Assembly: GCA_017520505.1 (NCBI GenBank)
Contig: JAFXFN010000003.1
Span: forward strand, 1-58,307
Direction of reading: 5' to 3'
Length of the DNA: 58,307 nt
Source: Clostridia bacterium
GTDB lineage: Bacteria > Bacillota > Clostridia > Oscillospirales > CAG-272
Below the pieces are notes generated by a model. The model was not told the DNA's origin. It made no database searches and was given only the letters and a program-made list of their open reading frames with translations. Position 1 is the first letter of the stretch. The number at the start of each line of letters is the position of its first letter. Shown here one piece after another: positions 24,799 through 33,962 of the stretch. The position numbers and the translations under genes were made by a program.

Positions 24799-27700
24799 TA
24801 CATCAAAGACCTGTAAAGCGTTGAAAGTGTAGTTGTGTCTGTAATTTCTTTATCAGCGATAACGATAAGACCGTCAACCGTTATTGTGATGACCTTGCCC
24901 TGTGCGGCAAAAGCATCGTTTACGGCAACGTATGTAACGCCGGAAACCTTACCTGCATCTGTGAGTGAATCGGAGGAAAGTCCGAGTGTTGATTCAGCAA
25001 ATACTCTGGGCAGGTAAACCGTACCCTTTTCACCGAGAGCTACAGCCTTCGTTGAGTCGCTGCAAAGCATTACCTGCTGACCGCCTACGTATGCGTTGTA
25101 GGAGCCTGCCTTGAGAACTATCATACTGCTTTCCAAGCAAGCGGGAGCTGCCATTGTTGCGCCCTTTGTTGTGTATCTGTAGTTGAATCTGCCGTTAGGA
25201 GCAGCGTCGCCGAGGTCGAGGAACTGCATTATTTCCTTACCGTCAGAAACGGAGTTATCAGCCCACTTGAAGTCGAATGTGTCACCGAGAGCTACAACAC
25301 TCTTTGCAACCTTGATAACGATAGTATTACCCGTTACCTTGAATTCAGCTTCGCCTGCGGAGGAAAGGCTCCATTCAGCGTTCTTTTCTGTTGTTGCGAA
25401 CTTTTCAACGGAAGCCTTGTCGCCGTTCTGTGAACGGTTGATTATGTAGTCATAACCGTACCAGCCCGTCTTAGCATCACAGTCAACGTCGATGAAGAGG
25501 TTCATCCAGTTCGTTCCCTCTGCTGCTGTGATGTCAGAAGCACATTCAGCGTAGAAGTATACGTTGTCGTTGTCTGCCGATACCTTGGAAACAACGAAGT
25601 CATTTCTGCCTGTTTCGTTTACATACTTTGCGTTTGATACGTAAGCAACCTCGTTACGGTGAGTGATGTCGCCCTGATAATCACGGAATTCAGGACCTAC
25701 AGCGTACCACTGTGTGCTGTCGCCTGCAAGGTCGATAGTCTTCTGACCGAATGCGGACGGAATTGCTCTTGTACCCTTGTAATTTCTGATGTTGAGTGCT
25801 GTCTGATAGTAGTAGTTATCCTTGTAAAGTCCCTTAACGGGTTCTACGTCACGTGAGAATTCGGGGTTGAATGCGTCAACGTAGTAGTTCTTCTTCAAAG
25901 GATCTGTTGAATCTACCTTATATGTGTTTGCAACCGTCATACCGTCATGGTTTGTAAGGGAGTTGGATTCCCATCTACCTGCCCACCATTCGTTCCAGCC
26001 GACGATCATAACGACACCGGGGTTCTTTTCTATAGCGTTGTTGAAGTGCTCCTGATAAGCAAGACCCTTACCCGATGTACCGTCGTTAACGAGTGAGAAT
26101 GAATAGTCTGTAGAGTCGGGCTGTTTACCGCCTGAGAAGCTTCTGCCCGCTGTTGCGCCGCAAGTGCCGTTTGCCCAGAAACCAGACATTACGATCATCT
26201 GCTCAAGCTCACCCTCGGGTGAAAGACCGGGCTTCTGGAATACGTCGCCCCAAGGCCAGCAGCCGTTACCGCGTGTTTCGCTGTACCAGGACTGTGTGGA
26301 GTCTGCCCAGCTTCTGCGGAATGTGAAGAAATCAGTCATTTCATCGGATTCGATGATATCGCTCTGTGCAAATATCAAGGGCTTGCCGTCATAGAAGTAC
26401 CAGAGATCCTTGAATCTGTCAACGGAGTAAAGGAGCTGCCAGAGCTGGGGAACTGTAAGAGCCGCATTTGATGCGCCTACAAAGCTGTCGCCGCAGTGGA
26501 ATACGATCTGAGGTGTGTTGTAGCCCTCTTCACGCATATCAGCCATTGTGTTGAGTATGAGAAGGAGTGAATCCTCGTAAACGATACCGTTTGTGTAGTC
26601 GAAGAAGAGGAAGTCAACGCCTGCATCGTTAAGCATATACATATGCTTTCTGATTACCCACGCATCGTTGGAGTGGTAGTAGCCGAAGTAAGGCTCAGCC
26701 CAGTAGTGTGCAAAGCCCTGTGAGCCCTGCTTCATAACACTTTCAAGACCTGCAACACCGCCTTCGTAGTAAGCCTTGCTGTGGTCGTAAAGTGTACGTC
26801 CTGAGCCCTGATGCCACATAAAGTAGAAGATACCGACGTCGTTACCGTTTGCAACCTTATCGGAGGGTGCGATAACTCTGCCCTCGTCATCCGTCGCTAC
26901 CCAAGTGTCGGAGAATACATCCTTTGTAAAGAGGTAGTCGGGAGATGTGTCCGTCTTGTATATTGTAGATGAACCTGTAATCGTAAAGTTTCTTACGTAT
27001 ACCTTGTCATTCTTGGCAGGATAGTGGCACCAGAAGGAAGCCTGACCGCTCTTGGGAACTTCACAGTTGTTTGTGAATGCAGGTGTTGTCTTTTTGCCTT
27101 CATAAAATTCTACAGTAGCGTTGCTTTCGCTGCCCTTGATGACAACGCGTGCGATGAGCACTTCCTTACCGCTATCATCATCTGCGAAGAATGATATTTC
27201 ATTCTTTACGGGATCGTCAACTACCTTGAAGTGACGAGCCTCCTCGAAGCTGACGGGGGAGGAAACGTACTGGTTACCGGGAGCGTTGGGCCATGTGCCT
27301 ACACGCAGACCGATGTTGTTCTGCTTGATAACGAACCATACGCCCTCGTTTACAGTCGGGTCGTAGCCTGTGTTACGAAGACCGAAGTAAAGCGCATCCC
27401 ATCCCGTACCGGGCATCGTGCACTGAAGCTGACCTTCATAAATTGACGTTGACGTTTCACCGAAAGACTTTATAACTCTGAGCTGTGAAACACATTCTTT
27501 AAGGAACTGTGCGGAGGAGCTGTTATTTCTGCCCATTTTTACGTTCATGGGCTGTGAAAATACACCTGCGGCAACAGAGTCCATATTAAGGGTGTATTTT
27601 TCGGCTACAGTTTCGGTTTTCTCCGTGTACTGTGTCTGTGTGAGCTTAAGCTCACCCAAATTGGGGTCGTTTGTCACGCCTTCGGGAGCCGTGCCTACGC

Positions 27701-27800
27701 TGTTATCCGTCGTAGTGCCGTCGCCCTTATCACAGCCGACGCTGAATATCATCAGCGCCGCTATGATGACGGACAAAGATCTGCATAAAAACTTTTTCAT
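24798..27800 (-). CDS. Secreted GH71/GH99-like glycosidase, paralogue B
   Basis: 1000 residues. Lipoprotein-type signal at 1-23 (FSVGC). An N-terminal concanavalin-like region (about 40-290) precedes a GH99-like barrel (about 300-660) with DVGIFYFMWHQ, YWAEPYFGYY, RKHMYMLNDAGVDFLFFDYTN and GWNEWWAGRW. This arrangement is typical of endo-acting mannan/glycan enzymes. A CBM9/DOMON-like sugar-binding domain (about 700-885) follows, then a copper-amine-oxidase-N-like stalk domain (about 900-1000). Catalytic acids were not pinpointed. Likely digests host or plant glycan at the cell surface (inference). Tandem with paralogue A. Confidence 0.8.
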   Translation of the reverse strand: MKKFLCRSLSVIIAALMIFSVGCDKGDGTTTDNSVGTAPEGVTNDPNLGELKLTQTQYTEKTETVAEKYTLNMDSVAAGVFSQPMNVKMGRNNSSSAQFLKECVSQLRVIKSFGETSTSIYEGQLQCTMPGTGWDALYFGLRNTGYDPTVNEGVWFVIKQNNIGLRVGTWPNAPGNQYVSSPVSFEEARHFKVVDDPVKNEISFFADDDSGKEVLIARVVIKGSESNATVEFYEGKKTTPAFTNNCEVPKSGQASFWCHYPAKNDKVYVRNFTITGSSTIYKTDTSPDYLFTKDVFSDTWVATDDEGRVIAPSDKVANGNDVGIFYFMWHQGSGRTLYDHSKAYYEGGVAGLESVMKQGSQGFAHYWAEPYFGYYHSNDAWVIRKHMYMLNDAGVDFLFFDYTNGIVYEDSLLLILNTMADMREEGYNTPQIVFHCGDSFVGASNAALTVPQLWQLLYSVDRFKDLWYFYDGKPLIFAQSDIIESDEMTDFFTFRRSWADSTQSWYSETRGNGCWPWGDVFQKPGLSPEGELEQMIVMSGFWANGTCGATAGRSFSGGKQPDSTDYSFSLVNDGTSGKGLAYQEHFNNAIEKNPGVVMIVGWNEWWAGRWESNSLTNHDGMTVANTYKVDSTDPLKKNYYVDAFNPEFSRDVEPVKGLYKDNYYYQTALNIRNYKGTRAIPSAFGQKTIDLAGDSTQWYAVGPEFRDYQGDITHRNEVAYVSNAKYVNETGRNDFVVSKVSADNDNVYFYAECASDITAAEGTNWMNLFIDVDCDAKTGWYGYDYIINRSQNGDKASVEKFATTEKNAEWSLSSAGEAEFKVTGNTIVIKVAKSVVALGDTFDFKWADNSVSDGKEIMQFLDLGDAAPNGRFNYRYTTKGATMAAPACLESSMIVLKAGSYNAYVGGQQVMLCSDSTKAVALGEKGTVYLPRVFAESTLGLSSDSLTDAGKVSGVTYVAVNDAFAAQGKVITITVDGLIVIADKEITDTTTLSTLYRSLM

Positions 27801-27830
27801 ATCTTGTGTCCTTTCAAATTTTAATTTCTA

Positions 27831-30809
27831 TTACATCAACGCCTTGTAAAGAACGTCGAGTACACTCATATCTGTAATTTCGCTGTCTGCAATAACGATA
27901 AGACCGTTATCCGAAACCGTTATGACCTTGCCCGATGCTGTTACCGCATCGTTTATCATAACATATTTGATGCCGTAGTGCTCGCCTACAGCCGTAAGCT
28001 TGTCGGATGCAAGCCCGAGCTTTGCCGTAGCAAACGATTCGGGAACGTATATCTTGCCCTGCTCACCGATTGCCGTTGCCTTCGTGCTTGAGGTGCTTAT
28101 CATTACCTGCTCTCCGCCGACGTATGCGTTGTAGGAGTTAGCCTTGAGCACCGTCATACCGCTTGCAAGCGCCGCAGGTACGGGAGCGGTAACGGATTCT
28201 GTTGTGTATCTGTAATTGAATCTGCCGTTAGGAGCAGCGTCGCCAAGATCAAGGAACTGCATAATTTCCTTACCGTCAGAGACGGAGTTATCAGCCCACT
28301 TGAAGTCGAACGTATTGCCGAGGGCAACCGTGCTCTTTGCAACCTTAATTACTATCGTCTTGCCGTCGACCTTGAATTCAGCTTCGCCTGCGGAGGAAAG
28401 ACTCCATTCAGCGTTCTTTTCTGTTGTTGCGAGCTTTTCAACGGAAGCCTTGCCGCCGTTCTGTGAACGGTTGATCACGTAGTCATAACCGTACCAGCCC
28501 GTGGAAGCGTTACAGTCGGAATCGATAAAGAGGTTCATCCAGTTCGTTCCCTCAGCCGAGGTGATGTCATTTGCACATTCAGCGTAGAAGTATACGTTGT
28601 CAGCGTCTGCCGATACCTTCGAAACAACAAAGTCGTTTCTGCCCGTTTCGTTCTTGTACCAGGAATCAACGACCGATCCGTCACAGTCACGGTGGAACGT
28701 ATCACCCTGATAGTCACGGTATTCAGGTCCTACGGAGTACCACTGTACCGCACCCGCTGTCATATCGATGGTCTTTTGACCGAATGCTGCGGGAATTGCT
28801 CTTGTTCCCGTGAACTTTCTTACGTTTGCTACCGTCTGGTAATAGTAGTTATCCTTATATATGCCCTTTACAGGCTCGATATCACGTGAATATTCGGGGC
28901 TGAAAAGGTCGATATAGCTGTACTTTTTAACAGGGTCCTTTGAGTTGACCTTATACGTGCCTGCAATAAGCTGACCGTCGTTTTTAAGCTGATCCGTGGA
29001 GTGTCTTCCTGCGCTCCATTCGTTCCAGCCGATAAGCATAAGAACCGTCGGATTTGTGTCGTGCGCACGGTCAAACTGCTCCTGATAAGCAAGTCCCTTG
29101 CCCGATGTGCCGTTTGTTGTAAGCTCAAATGAGAACTGTGAGTTTTTAGGCTGTCTGCCTGCCGAGTAGCTTCGTCCCTGCTCGCCGTTTGCCCAATAAC
29201 CCGACATTACCACCATCTGTTCAAGCTTGCCCGTCGTTGAGTAGCCTGCAGCCTGCGGGAAATAGTCAGCCCAGGGCCAGCAACCCTTACCGTTTGTATC
29301 CGTGTACCATTCGCCCTTTGTGTGCGCCCAGCTGTCACGGAACGTGAATTTCGACTTGATATCATTCGTCATCTTCGCAACCGTTGCATCGTCTGCGAAT
29401 ACGAGGGGCTTACCCTCCCACATGAACCAGAGGTCTTTATATCTGTCCTTTGAATATACGTTTGAGTATATTTCGGGAAGTGTTTTTGAAACGTTATCGG
29501 GAATCGTTCCGCAGTGGAATACCACCTTGGGAACCTTACAGCCCTCTTCTCTCATTTCAGAGAACGTGTCAAGCACCTTTTCGTACGATCTCTTGAGCGA
29601 CAAGCCGTTCGTTATATCGAAGAAGATGAAATCGATACCTGCATCGTTGAGCATGTGAACGTGCTTTCTTATTATCCATTCATCTATCGTTTCGTAATAA
29701 CCGAAATACGGCTCTGCCCAGAAGTGAGCATCGTTATTTGCAATTATGTTTTCAAGACGCTTTACACCGCCGGCACCGTTATCGTCGCCGTAGTAAAGCT
29801 CCGTATGGTTTACGTATTTACCGCTTCCCGATGAGTTAATGAAGTAGAACATACCGACCTGCTTATAATCGATAGCCTTATCTGTGTGCTGAAGCGAGGT
29901 TCTGCCCTCGTCATCGGTTGCCACCCACGTATCGGAGAAAACGTCAGTGATGAAAAGCGGATCGGCAAACGTGCTTCCGAGATATTCCTTCGTTGAGCCC
30001 GTAACGGTGAAGTCCTCAAAAATTACGGGATGCTCGGAATAGTGAGAGAAAAATCCTATATATCCCGTTGCGGGGGGTGCTTCCGAAAGCTTGTTTGCAA
30101 GTGCGGGAACACCGGGGTTGGAGGGAAGATACGCTCTTAACTTATCTTCGCTAATCACGATACGGAAGATCTCCGTCTTTTTGCCGGAGTCATCATCAGC
30201 AAAAAGCGTGATTACGTTTTCCTTGTGGTCATCCTCAATATAAAGCGTGCGCTTTTTGGAAAAGTCAACGGGGCTGTCAACGAAGTGACCGCCGCTCGTC
30301 TGCCAATCACCGATACGCAAGCCGACCTGATTGCCTCGGATTGCAAACCATACACCCGAATTGCCCGTAGGACCGCGTCCGGGGTCAGTAAGTCTTAACC
30401 CGATGAACAGCGAGGCGTGAGGCGCCAAACGGTCGGGGGTTTTATTCTGCAGCTTCGTCTTTACAACGGTCTTTTCATCCTCTGTGAAGAGCTTGCTTAA
30501 CTGAAGCAGGGAAAGCTTATCGTCGCTGAGCGTAATACCGCTTCCTTTTCTGACGGGGCTTCCCTCTGAATAAAGGAACGTTCCGTCAGCGATGGTCTTC
30601 GTGTTAAGCTCATACGTGACGTTCTTTATGTTGTACTGTTCTCCCGCATCCGTTTTTGTAAGCGAAAGCGATGCTCCCGCTTCGTTTACCGGCGGTTCTG
30701 ATGACGTTGTATCCGCATCGCCGTTTCCGCAAGCGAAGGTACTTACCGCCATAAGAAGTGCTGTTAAAAACGACACTGTCCTGAGCAAGGATCTCCTTGT
30801 TTTTTTCAT
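27831..30809 (-). CDS. Secreted GH71/GH99-like glycosidase, paralogue A
   Basis: 992 residues from the ATG at 30809, which has AAGGAG 7 nt upstream; the frame extends further but has no site. Same architecture as paralogue B: lipoprotein-like signal ending STFAC, beta-rich N-domain, GH99-like barrel (YFINSSGSGKYVN, HFWAEPYFGYYETIDEWIIRKH, DAGIDFIFFDITN, GWNEWSAGRHST), CBM9/DOMON-like domain and C-terminal stalk. The binding domain is almost identical to that of B while the barrel has diverged. First gene of the operon; B starts 30 bp later. Confidence 0.8.
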   Translation of the reverse strand: MKKTRRSLLRTVSFLTALLMAVSTFACGNGDADTTSSEPPVNEAGASLSLTKTDAGEQYNIKNVTYELNTKTIADGTFLYSEGSPVRKGSGITLSDDKLSLLQLSKLFTEDEKTVVKTKLQNKTPDRLAPHASLFIGLRLTDPGRGPTGNSGVWFAIRGNQVGLRIGDWQTSGGHFVDSPVDFSKKRTLYIEDDHKENVITLFADDDSGKKTEIFRIVISEDKLRAYLPSNPGVPALANKLSEAPPATGYIGFFSHYSEHPVIFEDFTVTGSTKEYLGSTFADPLFITDVFSDTWVATDDEGRTSLQHTDKAIDYKQVGMFYFINSSGSGKYVNHTELYYGDDNGAGGVKRLENIIANNDAHFWAEPYFGYYETIDEWIIRKHVHMLNDAGIDFIFFDITNGLSLKRSYEKVLDTFSEMREEGCKVPKVVFHCGTIPDNVSKTLPEIYSNVYSKDRYKDLWFMWEGKPLVFADDATVAKMTNDIKSKFTFRDSWAHTKGEWYTDTNGKGCWPWADYFPQAAGYSTTGKLEQMVVMSGYWANGEQGRSYSAGRQPKNSQFSFELTTNGTSGKGLAYQEQFDRAHDTNPTVLMLIGWNEWSAGRHSTDQLKNDGQLIAGTYKVNSKDPVKKYSYIDLFSPEYSRDIEPVKGIYKDNYYYQTVANVRKFTGTRAIPAAFGQKTIDMTAGAVQWYSVGPEYRDYQGDTFHRDCDGSVVDSWYKNETGRNDFVVSKVSADADNVYFYAECANDITSAEGTNWMNLFIDSDCNASTGWYGYDYVINRSQNGGKASVEKLATTEKNAEWSLSSAGEAEFKVDGKTIVIKVAKSTVALGNTFDFKWADNSVSDGKEIMQFLDLGDAAPNGRFNYRYTTESVTAPVPAALASGMTVLKANSYNAYVGGEQVMISTSSTKATAIGEQGKIYVPESFATAKLGLASDKLTAVGEHYGIKYVMINDAVTASGKVITVSDNGLIVIADSEITDMSVLDVLYKALM

Positions 30810-30874
30810 ACGTCTCTCCTTGTTTGTTAAAATCAAGCGCACCTTTATCAGACACGCTGAAATATAGTTGCTTC

Positions 30875-30903
30875 ATTATATAATATAATTTAAAAAAAGT
30901 GAA
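30875..30903 (-). promoter_or_regulatory. Probable promoter of the GH99-like operon
   Basis: On the minus strand TTCACT (30898-30903), 17-nt spacer, perfect TATAAT (30875-30880); about 65 nt of leader before the ATG. Confidence 0.55.
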
Positions 30904-31063
30904 GTGAATTTACATTTATTTTTGTAAATTTTCATCTTTATTTAAATTTTCGGGGCAATTTTTATATAAAACGCCGTTTACGTTGATTAATTAATGCCTC
31001 ACCCACCGCTTTTATCTCTTCTCTATTATCTATTATCCATTATTTTTTGCGGGAGGATAATTA

Positions 31064-31193
31064 TTAGTTATGAGGCTCGCTTTCGCTCACCGTTATGAGC
31101 TTGCTTCGCAAGCGTTTACAACTATGCCGCAGGCATATCATAACTTGGCAAAGCCAATCATAACTCTAAACTCGCCAAAGGCGATTATAACTT
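31064..31193. repeat. Array of five short hairpins
   Basis: Hairpins GGCTCGC.., GCTTGC-TTC-GCAAGC, ATGCC-GCA-GGCAT, TTGGC-AAA-GCCAA and CGCC-AAA-GGCG follow each other, separated by ATAACT/TTATGA-like linkers. Stems are 4-7 bp with 3-nt loops. No open frame or known RNA was recognised. Confidence 0.75.
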
Positions 31194-31207
31194 AATAAAT
31201 ATCCTTC

Positions 31208-31477
31208 CCTACAGGGTTTGATAAAGCGTAGGCGCTTCCATCGTTCATTATATTTGTAGGGGCGTGTAGTTCGCTGTACAGCGAACTACTTTGGTCGCCC
31301 GCTTCAAGCCCATTTTCGCCAATTATATTAAACACCTCATACACCGCAAGCGGTGTGCGCCATTCGCCCGCAAGGCAATTTGCTTCGCCAACACGTGTAG
31401 TTGACTTTGTCAACTACGGCAGTTCGCTGTACAGCGAACTGCAAGGGGGCTGTGGGCGATGGCGCTTTTTATCTATT
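31208..31477. repeat. Long direct repeat, copy 1 (upstream of murA)
   Basis: About 270 bp starting CCTACAGGGTTTGATAAAGC and ending GGCGCTTTTTATCTATT. It contains palindromes GTAGTTCGCTG...CAGCGAACTAC (31266-31289), GTAGTTGAC...GTCAACTAC (31397-31417) and GCAGTTCGCTG...CAGCGAACTGC (31419-31442). Copy 2 lies at 33287-33607. The rest of 30904-31851, including 31478-31760, holds A/T-rich sequence without a gene. Confidence 0.88.
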
Positions 31478-31851
31478 TTCTATTATCTCTTTGCGAGAGG
31501 ATGATATCCCCCCCTGCAACGTACCCCAATCACAAAATTTCGTTTTTTTCATACAATATCAGCGATATGCAAAAAACGGTTTTTAATAATTTCTTTACAT
31601 TTAAGACGGTGTATAAAATCCGATACATTCAAAAATCCTCTGTCCTGCGTGCTTTTTCGAGATGCTTTTTTCTTGGTACAAAATATGTAAAATAATCGTT
31701 AATTTAAGTATTATCCCCTTTAAATATTAAATAGTTTGTGGTATAGTTATATAGAATGTGTTTTTATGCTTTTTTATGGGTGCTGTAATACGGCGGCTTA
31801 CGGTACACCTTACTATATATTACGTTTTTGCTGTCGGGAAACGGACTTTTT

Positions 31852-33141
31852 ATGGAGAATATTGTTATAAACGGCGGGCGTGAGCTATACGGCGAAATAG
31901 AAGTCAGCGGAATGAAAAATGCGGCTGTCGCTGTAATACTTTCTTGCCTTCTCGTTAAGGATACCTGCACTTTAGAAAATCTTCCGAATATAAGCGACGT
32001 GCGTGCATCATTCGATATACTCGAAAGCATGGGTGCTGTCGTCAAGCGTCTTTCCTCTACAACTATACAGGTCGATTGTACACACTGCAGATGCGGCACA
32101 TCTCCTTATGAGCTGGTACGCAAAATGCGTGCTTCATACTATCTCATCGGTGCGGAGCTTGGCAGATACCACCGTGCTTCTGTCGGCTGCCCCGGTGGAT
32201 GCGACTTTGGTATACGCCCCATTGACCAGCACATAAAGGGCTTTGAGGCACTCGGTGCAACCGTAAACGTTGAGGGCGGATACGTTGAGGCATTTGCCGA
32301 AAACGGTATGATCGGAAATCAGGTATATTTTGACGGTGTTTCCGTCGGCGCAACGATGAATATCATTATTGCGGCGGCATTGGCAAAGGGAACTACCGTT
32401 ATTGAAAACGCAGCAAGAGAACCGCATATCGTTGACCTTGCAAACTTCCTTAACACGTGCGGCGCAGAAATAACGGGTGCCGGCACGGACGTTATAAAGA
32501 TAAAGGGCGTTGAATCGCTTCACGGCTGTACGTACGCAATTATCCCCGATATGATAGAAGCAGGTACTTTTATGATAGCGGCGGCGGCAACGGGCGGACG
32601 TCTTAAAATAAACAACGTAATTCCCAAGCATCTTGAATCGATCACGGCAAAGCTTGAGGAAATGGGCGTTACCGTTGAGGAGCTTGACGATGCCGTTATC
32701 GTTTCCAGAAGCGGTGAGCTTACAAGCGTAAATATCAAAACAATGCCTTATCCCGGTTTTCCGACCGATATGAATCCGCAGATGTGCGCACTTCTTTGCC
32801 TTGCAAGCGGAACGAGCAGACTTTCCGAAAGCGTATGGGATACACGCTTCCGTTACGTTGAGGAGCTGAAGCGTATGGGCGCAAACATCAAGGTCGACGG
32901 CAAGGTTGCTGTGGTCGAAGGCCCTGTAACATTTTCAGCAGCCCCTGTAAGAGCAGTTGACCTGCGTGCAGGCGCAGCTGTCATCATTGCGGGACTTGCC
33001 GCAAAGGGCAGAACGGTAATCGATGACATTTACCACATAAAAAGAGGTTACGAGGACATTGTCGGCAAGTTAAGCGCTGTCGGTGCAAGCATCAAAGAGG
33101 TCCACACACCCGACCCCGTACCGTACGAAAAAGCGAATTAA
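31852..33141 (+). CDS. murA: UDP-N-acetylglucosamine 1-carboxyvinyltransferase
   Basis: 429 residues from the ATG at 31852; a TTG eight codons earlier is less likely. The catalytic loop VGCPGGCDFGIRP carries Cys117, equivalent to Cys115 of E. coli MurA, with the following RPIDQH and the early K of MKNAA (K22). The enzyme joins enolpyruvate to UDP-GlcNAc, the first committed step of peptidoglycan synthesis; this cysteine is the fosfomycin target. The ribosome site is weak (GGA). It stands alone between two long direct repeats, with a strong terminator after it. Confidence 0.95.
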   Translation: MENIVINGGRELYGEIEVSGMKNAAVAVILSCLLVKDTCTLENLPNISDVRASFDILESMGAVVKRLSSTTIQVDCTHCRCGTSPYELVRKMRASYYLIGAELGRYHRASVGCPGGCDFGIRPIDQHIKGFEALGATVNVEGGYVEAFAENGMIGNQVYFDGVSVGATMNIIIAAALAKGTTVIENAAREPHIVDLANFLNTCGAEITGAGTDVIKIKGVESLHGCTYAIIPDMIEAGTFMIAAAATGGRLKINNVIPKHLESITAKLEEMGVTVEELDDAVIVSRSGELTSVNIKTMPYPGFPTDMNPQMCALLCLASGTSRLSESVWDTRFRYVEELKRMGANIKVDGKVAVVEGPVTFSAAPVRAVDLRAGAAVIIAGLAAKGRTVIDDIYHIKRGYEDIVGKLSAVGASIKEVHTPDPVPYEKAN

Positions 33142-33149
33142 ATATAATG

Positions 33150-33178
33150 AAAAAGGCGCACAGCGCCTTTTTTTATTA
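33150..33178 (+). terminator. Terminator of murA
   Basis: AAAAAGGCGC-ACA-GCGCCTTTTTTT, 9 bp after the stop. Confidence 0.92.
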
Positions 33179-33286
33179 TCCGTGCAAACAGACATTTCAT
33201 TCGTTTACGCATTTAATGCCGTAGTCATTTATCTGTTCTCCATTATCTATTATCTTTTGTTTTTTTGCGGCAGGATAATATCCTCA

Positions 33287-33607
33287 CCTACAGGGTTTGA
33301 TAAAGCGTAGGCGCTTCCATCGTTCATTATGTTTGTAGGGGCAGATTCATGTAGTTCGTGGTTCGCCACGAACTACATCGCCCGCTTCAAGCCCATTTTC
33401 GCCAATTTTATTAACACCTCATCCACCGCTAAAGCGGTCCCCCTTCCCCCACTGGGGAAGGCGTTTAGCCACCTCATACACCGCTTGCGGTGTGCGCCAT
33501 TCGCCCGCAAGGCAATTTGCTTCGCCAACGTGTAGTTGACTTTGTCAACTACGGCAGTTCGCTGTACAGCGAACTGCAAGGGGGCGGCGATGGCGCTTTT
33601 TATCTAT
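33287..33607. repeat. Long direct repeat, copy 2 (downstream of murA)
   Basis: About 320 bp matching copy 1 (31208-31477) in the same order and orientation. Differences: the first palindrome is GTAGTTCGTGG...CCACGAACTAC (33351-33376) instead of the CTG/CAG type, and an extra 55 bp (33423-33477) is inserted between two CACCTCAT copies. A third start of the repeat (CCTACAGGGTTTGAT) occurs at about 33662. The rest of 33142-33962 has no gene. Confidence 0.88.
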
Positions 33608-33718
33608 TATCTATTACCTCTTATCTATTATCTTTCGTTTCTTGCGGTAGGATAATATCCTCCCTACAGGGTTTGATTAATGGGGTTTGAAACGGGCGGT
33701 GTACGCCTTTCATACAAA

Positions 33719-33750
33719 ACAAAAAAACGCCCAAGGGCGTTTTTTTATTA
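33719..33750 (-). terminator. Bidirectional terminator between the murA repeats and pssA
   Basis: AAAAAAACGCCC-AA-GGGCGTTTTTTT, symmetrical, so it can act on both strands. It lies about 210 bp past the pssA stop. Confidence 0.8.
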
Positions 33751-33962
33751 AGCAAATGTCCGCAGCGCGATAAACAAAAAGGAGGAGAATCGCAAATCAG
33801 AGGAAAAACATGTAAAAACATTAGTTTATTCTATAACTGCGGATATCATATTACAAATTAATTATATCACAATATTATTTTTTTTGCAATACCTTATATC
33901 AAAAAAGTTGTATAACTTACGTCAAAAAAGGAGATTTTTTTTATTCAACTTAACTATAAGCC

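Noticed and set aside
31192..31695. Several open frames of 60-80 codons on both strands
   Set aside because: All fall inside the direct repeat and its A/T-rich flank; no ribosome site, and the repeat copy at 33.3 kb breaks the frames.
31064..33750. CRISPR-like array in the palindrome-rich gaps
   Set aside because: Repeats are not evenly spaced, spacers are not unique and of equal length, and no cas gene is present.
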